DNA from: Phaeotremella fagi
Lineage: Eukaryota > Basidiomycota > Tremellomycetes > Tremellales > Phaeotremellaceae
Assembly: GCA_001599715.1 (NCBI GenBank)
Contig: BCHU01000001.1
Span: forward strand, 977,634 to 1,041,633
Length of the DNA stretch: 64,000 nucleotides
Direction of reading: 5' to 3'
Positions 37,408-48,449 of this stretch are shown piece after piece. The position numbers and the translations under genes were made by a program. The notes under the pieces are model-generated. The model saw only the letters and a list, made by a program, of their open reading frames with translations. It was not told the DNA's origin and did no database searches. Within the stretch, counting starts at the first letter, position 1. Each line of letters starts with the position of its first letter.

Positions 37408-38029
37408 TTGATTTCGAAAAATACTTACAATTCTTTAGAGATCCCAATACTAACACTGAGTTCACTGTCAATTTATTAAACGTCTTCCAATTTATTTTGG
37501 CTTCAAGCTGTGTTCCAGAAGACAACTACGAAGACCAAAAAATGAGAAAAGCTGCGGTTTGATAAGTTCGTTGAACCTCGAAAAAAATTCCTGACAACCG
37601 AAAGTCCGAGCTTTGATGGAATTGATTTTTCAGATCCAGGAGAGAGATTGAAACAGATCTTGATGGGGTGCAATATATAGGTGAAGGAGCGAGGTTGAGC
37701 TTGACTGTGTGAGAATAAAAATGAGAGAGAGTGCCTAATGTTAAAAAGGTTGAGGTTTGATGGAGAATATAGGAATGATAGTTTGAAACTGAAATATCTT
37801 GAAATGAAATTAACGTGGTGCACCTTCAAGGTACTATTGAAACCCTTTCAGGGGGGATAAGGGGGGGTTGGTTCGGATGTCGATTGCTGTGAAGAAGGAG
37901 TGAGTGTGATTTGAGATGAGATGTAAGATGTATAAAGAGTGAATGTGTATGAAGATGAGAAGAAGAAGGGGAAGTAAGTGGGTTATATGATGTTACTATA
38001 GCTAGAGTGTTGTTGATAAGTTTACGAAC

Positions 38030-38045
38030 GAGAGAGAGAGAGAGA
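38030..38045. repeat. GA dinucleotide repeat
   Basis: About seven to eight GA units in a row, in the RhoGEF/QPT1 spacer. Confidence 0.7.
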
Positions 38046-38587
38046 ATAATTAAAAACTACAGTGTACGAGGCGTGAGAGCAGAGGGATTGATTGAAATTA
38101 AGGGTGCAAACTGTAAAAGGTACGATCCAGGGCAGGGGTACTAAGTCGAATTACGTACAATTAAATATGATTCCTAGAATGAATCCCCCTCTATGTAACC
38201 AAAATCAGTAAATACTAAGTAGACTTATAGATTAGATAGTAGAAGAAGAATACTTGCATTCATTCAATAGGCAATAGATATAAATCTATATCTAATAAGC
38301 AATGATGAGCAACGCATTCATACCATATCATACCATTCACTCACCAATAACTTATCATCCCTTACTAACCGATTTCAGATTGTTCTCAATCTAACAAAAC
38401 CTCGACCTAATCTAAACCGCTTTCAGCCAAACAACAAGATGAATCGATTAACCAAGTAGTAGTACTTACGGAGACAATTTCCAAACGAAAACTCACCCAA
38501 TAAAAGAGTTATATCCAACGACACTCTTGAGGTACCCGCGATGCAGTAACTTGATCTTTTCTCCGTCTCGGAAACCACAATCAAGAT

Positions 38588-38732
38588 ATGTCAGCGGCTG
38601 CAAAAACGATCTATCAGATGGTGTAGGTATTTAGGGTTTGATTAAGGATCTTTAATGAATATTTCCTTTTTTTTTCTTTGGTGCAGTTCGGATTTCTATT
38701 TCACTGCTTTTAACGAGTGCGTGCTTTCGTAG
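38588..38732 (+). CDS. Doubtful two-exon mini-ORF
   Basis: ATG at 38588 followed by a GTAGGT donor at 38623 and a pyrimidine-rich acceptor ending at 38686 gives 26 residues: MSAAAKTIYQMV, then SDFYFTAFNECVLS. The intron is convincing in form (T-rich tract before GCAG). The MSAAAKTIYQ start resembles tiny mitochondrial inner-membrane subunits in style, but I cannot match a family and no downstream exon completes one. It may be part of a spliced non-coding transcript or a decayed gene. Confidence 0.15.
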
Positions 38733-39678
38733 ATGAATGTATGTACTCCAGTCTAGTCTATATTTTCTATCTTCGTAAGCGATTAAAACACCTTTTTACT
38801 TGATGATATAACAGATTCGAAGGAGGGTGAGAGGATTTCTACTTCTAAATCATCTTCATCATCCTTTCATCAAATGAGGGACGTTCGAATCGTTTTTTGA
38901 ACCTCGACTTGAACGTAGGAAGATTTTGGGGTATTCAGAGGGATGAAACGAAAAAGAGCACTTGAACTCACTTTGGGATTTGAATTTATAAAGGTCCAAA
39001 AAGGTCCGATGTGCCTCTGCAAAAAAACGATATTGTCTTGAATTTGCTTATGAGCGTGCGATTTTTTTGAGTTTTTTTAAAAAAAATGACAAACAAGGAG
39101 AATGAATAGTTGAGATTATGAGATTGGTAGTTATACATATATACATGATCTTCACGTTGTACGACTTAGTATCCAAACAACATTACCTCCCAGAATCCAT
39201 TTCCTCATCCGCATACCCCGACGCGTCAACAAGATCGCGATCGACGAGGTAACTTGAACTTAAGTCAAGTGAAGATGTACATTGAGGATTGAGGATATGT
39301 TGTCCTTCCAGGGTCAAGAGGGAGGTGTTTCATCTTTTGTAGAAATGTATTTAACGAGGGTCAAAGGACTTAGGTTGTTTCTGTAACGTTCTTGACCTGT
39401 GCAAGAGCCAGGGAGGGAAGGTTCGAGACCAGTCTTGTCTTTGTAGGTTCTGGTTGTTTCCAGCTTCCGTCACGACAGTAGATCATGATTCATAGAATTA
39501 AGCAAAATAAGTTGTCTTGAAATTGGCCGGAGTTATCATGTGCAAAGCAGGTCCTTAATGTTAAGGTTAACCGCCACAAACCCGAACCTCCACCAAATCA
39601 GCAACTAACTATTCCTTCAACAATCTACAAAGTAATCCTCTATCCATCTCCACAATCAAAACCCAAAACCAACCAACA

Positions 39679-40963
<1,285 letters not shown>

Positions 40964-41375
40964 CAATGACATGTTGACGACAAGGCGAATTGTAAAATAG
41001 ACGTAAAAAACACCGTATGCATCGCATGGTATATACTCATCACAGATGGTCAGATGAAAAAAATCACTATGAATGTACAAAGAAAAAGGGAAATTCAATT
41101 CCAATTCCGAATCCAAATCCAATTCCGATTCCATTCCTGATATCTATACGTCAAGTATATACAGAACTTGTACGACCATGAAGCAGTCCAGCCTAATTCG
41201 AATATGTAAATGTACAATTGACAAATGTATGATGGATACAGCGTGTATGAATAATAGATACATTGAGAAGGGATGATGGTGTGGTTAGAAATCTTTAACG
41301 TCGGAAGTCAGTGAGTGGTTGATTGACATATCGGTAGGGACGTACCGTACACAGATTGAGATTCCAAACCCCCGA
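40964..41375. other. Convergent spacer with ATTCC-type repeats
   Basis: 412 bp after QPT1. It holds an imperfect AATTCC/AATCCA hexamer repeat at 41093-41140 and otherwise AT-rich DNA. The ORFs reading through it on either strand are repeat artefacts. Confidence 0.4.
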
Positions 41376-41546
41376 TCACTCCCACATCCCCTTTTTGAGA
41401 ACTTCAACGATAACCTCAACGGGTTTACAGCCTGAACCAGTCGGTGTCATAGGTTGACAAGGTCGAGTAGGTGGATAAGGTGTATCACCAGGACGAAGAT
41501 GATTGATAATGGAGTTGGAGTTGGCACCGGTAGTGGTAACGAACAT
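41376..41546 (-). CDS. Small hypothetical protein (56 residues)
   Basis: Begins MFVTTTGANSNSIINHLRPG, continues with a Pro/Thr core containing two Cys (PTRPCQPMTPTGSGCKP) and ends in a hydrophobic-basic helix VEVIVEVLKKGMWE. I do not recognise a family, and there is no signal peptide or membrane segment. Support for a real gene: the ATG context is favourable, and just upstream of it lies a plausible 5'-UTR intron (about 41553-41600 on the minus strand: GTACGT donor, CTAAC branch, TAG acceptor). The frame is too short for automatic detection. A conserved short gene or a chance frame are both possible. Confidence 0.4.
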   Translation of the reverse strand: MFVTTTGANSNSIINHLRPGDTPYPPTRPCQPMTPTGSGCKPVEVIVEVLKKGMWE

Positions 41547-42169
41547 TGTATTTTACTACCAGATGGTTAGTTCTGTGTTGATGATAATAAACTTTTACGT
41601 ACAAACTAGTAAAGAGTGTGAGTGGTTGAGGATGAAGATGAATTAGGTGTTGAGAAAATCAAGAATCTTGGTGGTGATATTCGGTGGTTTTTGTCGTTAT
41701 GATAAATTCAAAGATTAGTGAAAGAAGATCGAATGATGTCTCAGATCGTCTTGATTTATTTATTTATTGTTGGATGTGTACGTGTACGTGTACGACTGTA
41801 CTTGACGACCGAGTTGATACTGTAAGTACGTTCCGTATTTCGTTGGTCGTTGAGTGACAGTGACTGTACTTGTATAGTGTAGTTTGACTGCGCTAAGCAC
41901 GTTTACTTGATTTGTTTAGTTCGATTAAAAGGGGATAATGAGATAATTGATTGGTAAGTTACTAGTTACTCTGTGTTTCAGCTGAAGAAAAGAGTTGAGT
42001 TGACGATTAAATTCCAACTCTTTATATAGGTAAGTGTAGATATACTGTAGCATAGATCTTTGACCGATAGTAATGAAATCACCGAAGAAGGTTACAGCAT
42101 GCTTCTACTTCCCAGAAGTAAGAAGCTGATAGTCATCAACGTACTCGTACTAGCACGTCCTATCCTAGT

Positions 42170-42195
42170 GGCCAGCGGATCATTCCGCTACGGCC
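42170..42195. promoter_or_regulatory. Inverted repeat containing CGG-N6-CCG
   Basis: AGCGGA, a TCAT loop, TCCGCT, flanked by GGCC on both sides. The centre reads CGG-ATCATT-CCG (42176-42187), the geometry recognised by some Zn(II)2Cys6 dimers. Site identity is inference. Confidence 0.5.
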
Positions 42196-42436
42196 GACTA
42201 AGACGTCAGTTGATCAAGGAGTAAGAGAAGATTGATTACAGGGAGAATCAACGTTTCACCAAGTGTGGCTGCGGAGCGATCTGCCACTTAATCCTCGTGT
42301 GGACTTTGGTCTGGAATTCGAAGGTGGTGCGTGTTGTCTCGTTACTTCTTACTTCTTACGCTAGAGAGACAACATGGCTACGATTTACGAATTCGATGGA
42401 TTGACCAGTGAAGTCTCTAATTTGGACGAGTATTGT

Positions 42437-42453
42437 ACGAGTACTGTACTCGT
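42437..42453. repeat. Eight-bp inverted repeat with one-base centre
   Basis: ACGAGTAC, a T, then GTACTCGT. It includes one copy of the 10-mer GTACGAGTAC, the reverse complement of copies at 29699 and 42141. Confidence 0.7.
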
Positions 42454-42675
42454 TCGAGTACATCTCTGAAATGAATATGTCTCGAAGTGATGATGTTAAA
42501 GTGGTATACAACAGATCATACATGATAAACAAAAGAACCACTATCGATCCAAAACAGGATACACCAAATTCCACCAATCCAAACAACAATCGTGTACGAA
42601 CTTCCAAAACCCCACCCCATCCCTACCCCTAAGAAAGAATCAATCATCAACCCAACGCCACCACCACCCACTCAC

Positions 42676-42897
42676 CTAAAACCCAAAAGAAATAGGTGGT
42701 CGAGGATAAGGCATAGGTCTAGGAGGTGAAGGTGTCGGAACTGATTCTGGGATGGAGACGACGTTGAAAGGGTATGGATGGGGTCGAGGTGGTTTGATTG
42801 GTTTGACAGGTTTGATATCTGAGATACCGTTTGGTTTCGGTTTCGGTGCTGGTGGTTTAGGTGCTGGTCTTGATGGAATGAAGGAGAGTGTTCTCAT
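42676..42897 (-). CDS. Small proline-rich hypothetical protein (73 residues)
   Basis: Starts MRTLSFIPSRPAPKPPAPKP and is about one third proline, with PxPxP and KPIKPPRPHPYP stretches, ending PRPPISFGF. No family recognised. In favour of a gene: a CAA/AAC-rich leader (ACAACAACTAAG) directly before the ATG, as seen before real starts in this genome. Against it: the opposite strand also carries an overlapping open Gly-rich frame (42752-42976), as happens in any C-rich repeat. The sequence after the stop starts with GTGAGT, so a further exon cannot be excluded. Confidence 0.4.
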   Translation of the reverse strand: MRTLSFIPSRPAPKPPAPKPKPNGISDIKPVKPIKPPRPHPYPFNVVSIPESVPTPSPPRPMPYPRPPISFGF

Positions 42898-43232
42898 CTT
42901 AGTTGTTGTTATTGGTGTTGCAGAGGATGATGGGGAGTATTCAAAATATGATCTTTTTTGTATCTTACCTCGATGAAGGTAGAAGTTACGAAGTTGAATT
43001 CACGAGTCATAAGACTTTTTTGAATTGCAACGAGGTCGGCTTCCATGAGGCAGTGAAACGTTTGATTCTTGATTCTGGTGTTCTGAGAACATTTCGGAAA
43101 TCGGGTTCTCTAACCAATTCGGACGACGACAGGAGATCTGTGTGACAATGCGGTGCAACCTGTAACTAATCTGTCTCTACGACACGATGCATTATGAAAA
43201 AATGAAACTTGGATACAAGTACATAAAGTCGT
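42898..43232. other. Spacer between proline-rich ORF and eIF5-mimic gene
   Basis: 335 bp; 3' flank of the eIF5-mimic gene and upstream region of the small minus-strand ORF. No coding signal or clear motif. Confidence 0.35.
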
Positions 43233-44755
43233 TTACTCTTCATCATCAGAATCCTGTTCTTGCAAGAACTAACCGACAACACATTAGCAAAAAAGATTGA
43301 AAAGTTAAGATTAAACCCTGACATACCTTGACCAAAGCTTCTGTAGCCTTAAGGAAATGTTGTTTACCTTGGGGTTTAGCACCTTTACTAGCCCAATAAA
43401 TGATCGCTTGATCAGAAACGCAATCCGCGTTGTAAAGGACTTTGACGATTGCCAAGAAGGATTTGATGATTCGGGTATCGGTGTAACAGTAAACTTGAAC
43501 TGCGTTGATGAGATTGACTTGAGCTTTGGCCCCGTTACAGAATGGTTCGATTATTGGTGCCAAGCGCTGATGATTTCATGGTAAGTTGTGTGGTCAAATC
43601 GAGGAAATCACTCGCCACTCACTGTAATCTCTGAGACTACTAGATTGTCGATTTGATCGGTTCTGGCTGTCCAGTCTATGGTTTTCATTATACCCAACCA
43701 AATCCATTCACATAAATCAGCCTCTGGAACTGGTTTTTCGAGTTGTTGGGTTTTGAGATGTTCGATGATCTGGTAGACGTTTAGTTTTAAACAGGTGTCT
43801 GTGTCTCATCACTCACTTGTTCATTTGTTTCTTCATCTTTGATTGATCTCTCAACAGTACTGATGGTCTCCTCTTTGATCTCTGAAAGCATAACCTTTCC
43901 ATACCATTCGTTGATAACTGGTAAACCCTCCTTTTTGAAATGAGCTTCAAGATGTTGACGATCTCTAACAGGTTGAGGGAAAACCAATAACAAATCACGT
44001 AAACCTGAACGACGAAGAGCTGAAGCCAAAGAATCCATCGATTGTTTTGATAGATAAATTTTAATGAACGAAGTCAAAAATTTAAGAGCGATGTTATCTT
44101 TAACGACATGGTCTTTGGTAAGTGAAGCCAAACATTTGGGGGAACATTGTAATTCAACGATAAGCAGGGCTGTAGCTTCAGCTAATTTATCTCGATTGTC
44201 TGAATCCCATTTAGGCAAGTAACCTAATAAATCTGGTAGGAAATTTTCTTCCAATGGTTTTTGTAGATATTTGTACCGTTGAATTACCCTTTTAAGGACT
44301 TCAACGATTCCTTTAACACTGTCGTAACCGTCTTCATCTTTGAGAACATAGATGGGCGAACGTTTTTCGTCTAGATAGGATCCACCTGGTTGGAGTAAAC
44401 CACCAACGAATAAGATTTCAAAGAATTGTTCGTAGTATTTTAATAATTCTAAAGTTGATCCAGCTTGAACTAATTTAGCGACTAAAGCGTCGTTGGTTGG
44501 TGGTGAAGGTAGGAGTGAGAGGTGAAGTAGGAAAGCGTCACGGAAAGCTGGTAGTGTTAGTCAGATGAAAGATTTACTCAACTCACTCTCTGGTTCGAAT
44601 TTAGCAGCAGCTTTAGCTTGACCTTTTCTTTGCTTGATTCTAACACCGGTCAAAGAGGGTTTCTTATCTTGTTGAGCAGTGTTGGTGTTGGTTGCGGGGT
44701 TGGTGGTGAGATTGACATTACCCGATGGGTTTGTTGGGATTGGCGTGCTGGACAT
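43233..44755 (-). CDS. eIF5-mimic protein (BZW1/2, 5MP) with W2 domain
   Basis: After a Thr/Asn-rich start the sequence reads DKKPSLTGVRIKQRKG, then an MIF4G-like helical part: TFRDAFLLHLSLLPS, YYEQFFEILFVGGLLQPGG, FLTSFIKIYLSKQSM and LRDLLLVFP. The C-terminus is a W2 domain (LCEWIWLGIMKTIDWTART, APIIEPFCNGAKAQVNLINA, VLYNADCVSDQAIIYW, KGAKPQGKQHFLKATEALVK) and ends in an acidic tail QEQDSDDEE. W2 proteins of this type bind eIF2 and eIF3 and compete with eIF5, tightening start-codon selection; they are cytosolic and ribosome-associated. About 430 residues, normal for the family. Around five exons, with the first ending near 44594. S. cerevisiae lacks this gene; its presence here is expected for a basidiomycete. 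Confidence 0.88.
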
Positions 44756-45418
44756 GCAATAGTTGAGATAGATTTGAGTGTATGAAGGGTGGAGAGTGAG
44801 GGAGAGATAGATGATGAGCGAGGAGATACAGCAGTATGGAATCACTTCGCTTCACTTCACGTCTCATCGGTGTTACACACTGTGGCACTATCCATAGCTC
44901 ACCTAAGCAGTGATTCCAGCGAATGTAGATCCCTAGGTGCTCCCTAAACCCTAACTCTTTTTATACGGTAAGAATGGTTAAGTTAGTGGAGTGACGCTCT
45001 AGACCTTCGCTTCATCAATTTTTATGTCATGTTCCCTCTCTTTCCCATTTAACAAATAACTTAACTACCCTACCTTCTTACATTGAAGGTATCAACTTTT
45101 GCATCAAAAGTAAACTCTATCGTCATACAACACACTCACAACCCCCCTGCCTTTGATCGTTTCCTTGTCAACTACTACTAAACTAAACTTAATCACCCCG
45201 TCTCCGCCCAGTTAAATCATTTCAACCATCAATCAAACATCAATTAGACACACACCTTTACCCCCGTTTACTGTGAGGTCTAAACAGGATTGGCCCTCGG
45301 GGGTACTTGTGGTTTCGACTTCTCGACAACGTATATAATATACTACATTACCCTCAACTTCTCACCTTAACCTAATTGAACACCCAGCAAATAACCTTCA
45401 TATCATTCTCAAACCAAA
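44756..45418. promoter_or_regulatory. Divergent promoter between eIF5-mimic gene and FAD oxidase
   Basis: 663 bp. The half next to the oxidase is C/A-rich (45100-45420) with a GTATATAATATAC element at about 45329-45341, perhaps a TATA-type core 80 bp before the ATG, and a CCCTCGGGGGTA block at 45291-45302. No coding signal. Confidence 0.45.
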
Positions 45419-48060
45419 ATGGCGATAGGATCAGCACCAAAAAAATTCCGACCACTCAAACCCTATCCATACACCATCCCACCTCCACCCGAATTACCAG
45501 ATCATTTCACACCCACAGGTCTGACCAGACGACTAAGACAATTTCTAGGTGGTGATGCCAATTCAGGAATCTTACAGTCAGGCGGTGAAGTTTGGTCAAA
45601 AGATGATTTAGCGTAGGTCATTTTTTTTAGTTTTTTCTCATGTCATCCAATTCTAAAATCATGTTGTAGATTCCATTCTTCCTCGAAAATATTCAACGGG
45701 GCTATCAAAACTTATGCTCTTATTCTCGTTCGGCCAAAAAACGCTTCTGAAGTTAGCAAGTGAGTGAAAAGTCTTCTTGTGAGCAGAGGAATTTGTATTG
45801 AAGGGGTTTTAGAATCGTTGTTTTCTGTCGTGAACATGGTTTAGAACTTTCTGTTAAAGCTGGTGGATTTGGAACTCATGGTTGGAGTGTAAGTTTTTAC
45901 TCTAACAAATCATATTGGATATTGATTAACAAACCTCTCAGGTCGCCGGTCATCTGATCTTAGATTTATCACTTTTAAATCAAGTTGCAATCTCTTTACC
46001 TAACCCTTCATCACCTAGTCTACAGGAATCCTTCGAACAACTCAAACTCAAGAAAGATATCGCTTCTTCTCAGCCCAATAACATAGGTTCTGAATCGACA
46101 ACCGCCGAATCTTCAGGTACTTGGAACGACGATAAAAACGGTGCAAGTGAAACCGATGTTTCTGGAATCACAAAGGTTCAGATGAAGATGCGTGAAGATA
46201 CCAGATCACCTTCACTTTCTGGATCGAAATCAAATTCTGAAGGTGGAAAAGATATTGATGGAGATTCTGAGATGGTCGCTTCTACTTCCAGTGATTCTAA
46301 AGGTAACGCCGGTGCCAGTGGTAGCGGTAGCGGATCAACAACTCAAAGTGGTGAACGAAGTGGTTCAACTGGAGATTCTTCTTTACAAAATTCCGAGCCT
46401 GAAAAATCCACCGCGAATATCGCTGTCGAACATGAAACGACTAATTCACCTTCACCAATCCCCCAATCGGGACCTTCATCTGGTGGTCAAACACCTTCAT
46501 TCCCACGTACAACCTATGTCAATCCATCACCAACAGCCACAGGTAAATTCCCATTTGTAACGACATCATTTGGACCTGGATCAGCGCCATCGTCATCAGC
46601 TTCTTATCTAGGTCAAGGATTCCTTCGACCATCCCATTTAGCGTTAAACACTCATCCCGATCCCCCACCATACGCGATAGTCACTTTCGGTGCTGGAGCT
46701 CATTCAAAACAAATCGATGCCGTAACAGCTTCATCACCCTACGGAGCGTTTCACGTCCCATCATCAGCCTTCCCAGTTGGTGCCGGTCAATACGTTTCAG
46801 GTGGTTTCGGTTTCTTAGGTCGAAAACATGGTTTGGCGATGGATAACATCATCGAAGCTGAAATCGTTTTGGCTGATGGCAGGATCGTTTGGATTGGTGA
46901 GAATTCCAAGAAAGGTGGTGATTGGAAAGACGACGAGAATCCTGAAGCTGTTTGGTGGGCTGTTAGAGGCGCTGGTGCTGTTTTCGGTGTTATCACTAGA
47001 TTCAGAGCTAGGGCTTATTATGTTCCAAGTGTTTATGCTGGTAATTTTATCTTGTGAGTTGTCCTACACTTTGGTTGGTGATCTATTGCTAACCTTACGA
47101 AGCCTATTCGACCGTACGACAGCTCCAGCATTATTGAAACATGTCAGAGATTGTATCAAAGGCGCCCCCAGAACCCTATACGCCAATATAATAATGACAG
47201 CAGGTCCACCGGGTGCACCGGCGATCATCGTTATTCAGCTATGTTTCTCAGGAGCCAGATCAGAAGGTGAAATGTATGTCCAAGCTATAGGAAGTTGGGA
47301 CGGTGGACGATGTCTTTTCCAAGATTTCTCAGAAAGAACGTTTGAACGTCAACAACTTGCCGTTGAGGAAGTTTTGAAAGGTGGTCTAGGAAGGAAATGG
47401 TATATCAAATCTGATTTGTTGAAGAGTTTAACGGATCAAGTCGTTGATGAAACTTGTGAACGATTTGAAGAAGTTCCTGATGGATGTAGTGAGTATACTA
47501 GGACTTTTGTGGGGGGTTGTGGCTGATCATGCTGTCCTCCTTTAGCTTGGTTATTCGAATTCATGGGTGGTGGGGCTTTGGCTGATGTCAAGGATTCTTG
47601 TTTCCCAGCTTCACATCGGGATGTAGCTTTCACTGTTGCGGCGTTACATCAATGGGCACATGAGGAACCACCAGATCAAGATAACAGATGTGTTTTAACA
47701 GCCGAGGAATGGATTGATGAAGTCATCTCACCGAATTCACCTGGTGGTCCATTACCATGTGTAAGTGGGCTCTTACCTAAATGACATCGAACTAATCAAA
47801 GACATCCTCTCTAGTTCGTTCAATCATCATCCGAAAAAGCAGTTTCAGGAGTCTACGGTGAAAACTATTCAAGATTGAAACTCCTGAAAGAGAAAATCGA
47901 TCCAGACAATTTCTTCCGTCATGCAATGTGGCCACATGTTGGGACTATCAGTGAAGAGAACGGACATGAGGTTGATGATGACGAAGAGATTCGTGAGCAT
48001 ATGGCCGAGGTTCATGAGGGTGGATATGGGAAGGGCAAGGGGAAAAGGGAGAGGGAATAG
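45419..48060 (+). CDS. FAD-linked oxidoreductase (FAD_binding_4 + BBE type)
   Basis: About seven exons encode roughly 780 residues. The N-terminal FAD-binding part has YALILVRPKNASEVSKIVVF, REHGLELSVKAGGFGTHGWS (the His is a candidate for covalent flavin attachment) and VAGHLILDLSLL. It resumes with YAIVTFGAGAHSKQID, FPVGAGQYVSGG, FGFLGRKHGLAMDNIIEAEI and AVWWAVRGAGAVFGVITRF. The C-terminus carries a berberine-bridge-like signature: YGENYSRLKLLKEKIDPDNF followed by FRHAMWPHVG. The family oxidises sugars, alcohols or alkaloid-like compounds with O2; the substrate is unknown. Oddity: about 210 Ser/Gly/Asn-rich residues (about 145-355, from ~46010 to ~46650) sit inside the FAD domain. The tail after the BBE motif is acidic then Gly/Lys-rich. 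No signal peptide, so probably intracellular. Confidence 0.87.
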
Positions 48061-48449
48061 GGGTTTGACATTATATACACGATTTGATCAATTCTCTGTT
48101 GTTGTATTATCTGCAAAAGTGTTTGGGATGAAAAACTGTTGATGCTTATCTGCCTTTTGTCGTGGAGCGATTTTTCATCCGTGTAGCCCCTGTTCGTGGG
48201 ATATGTGAAGCAGGGCGGGGTGTCAGGAGGACGAGGCTAGCTCTTACAAACCAAAAAAACTCGTTCGTCCTAAAATTCAATAATTCACCTTTCGACAAAA
48301 ACTGTATACTGCATATCAAACCACGAAGGAAATTATCAACTGGAAAGAAAAACGCAGCAGTAAGGGGAAATAGATTTTGGTAGTACTATACATTATATCA
48401 TCGATTCATTGAGAAAAGATAACCAAAAAAATAAAACTTTTCGGACTTC
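48061..48449. other. Convergent 3' region
   Basis: 389 bp between two facing genes; A-rich with no coding signal that I can support. Confidence 0.4.

Larger units (their letters stand above)
36627..39678. other. Long gene-poor divergent spacer between RhoGEF and QPT1
   Basis: About 3.05 kb with no open frame I can support as a gene. It holds a CTGAT repeat (37389-37407), a GA repeat (38030-38045), the 17-bp word shared with 25924 (38069-38085), A/T homopolymers (38667-38678, 39063-39088) and a doubtful two-exon mini-ORF at 38588. Length and composition fit extended 5' leaders with introns or a non-coding RNA. The ORFs at 36901-37224 and 37503-37829 on the minus strand look random: rich in Phe/Ser/Leu with no domain. 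Confidence 0.5.
41547..42675. promoter_or_regulatory. Spacer with hairpins and GTAC motifs
   Basis: 1.1 kb without a supported gene. It contains a GTGTACGTGTACGTGTACG run (about 41775-41793), two copies of the 10-mer GTACTCGTAC or its complement (42141-42150 and 42435-42444), an inverted repeat at 42170-42195 with CGG-N6-CCG in its centre, and an eight-bp inverted repeat at 42437-42453. Confidence 0.5.

Noticed and set aside
39415..39445. GGTTCGAGACC looking like a tRNA B box
   Set aside because: The flanks do not pair as a T-arm, no A box lies at the right distance upstream, and no acceptor stem can be drawn.
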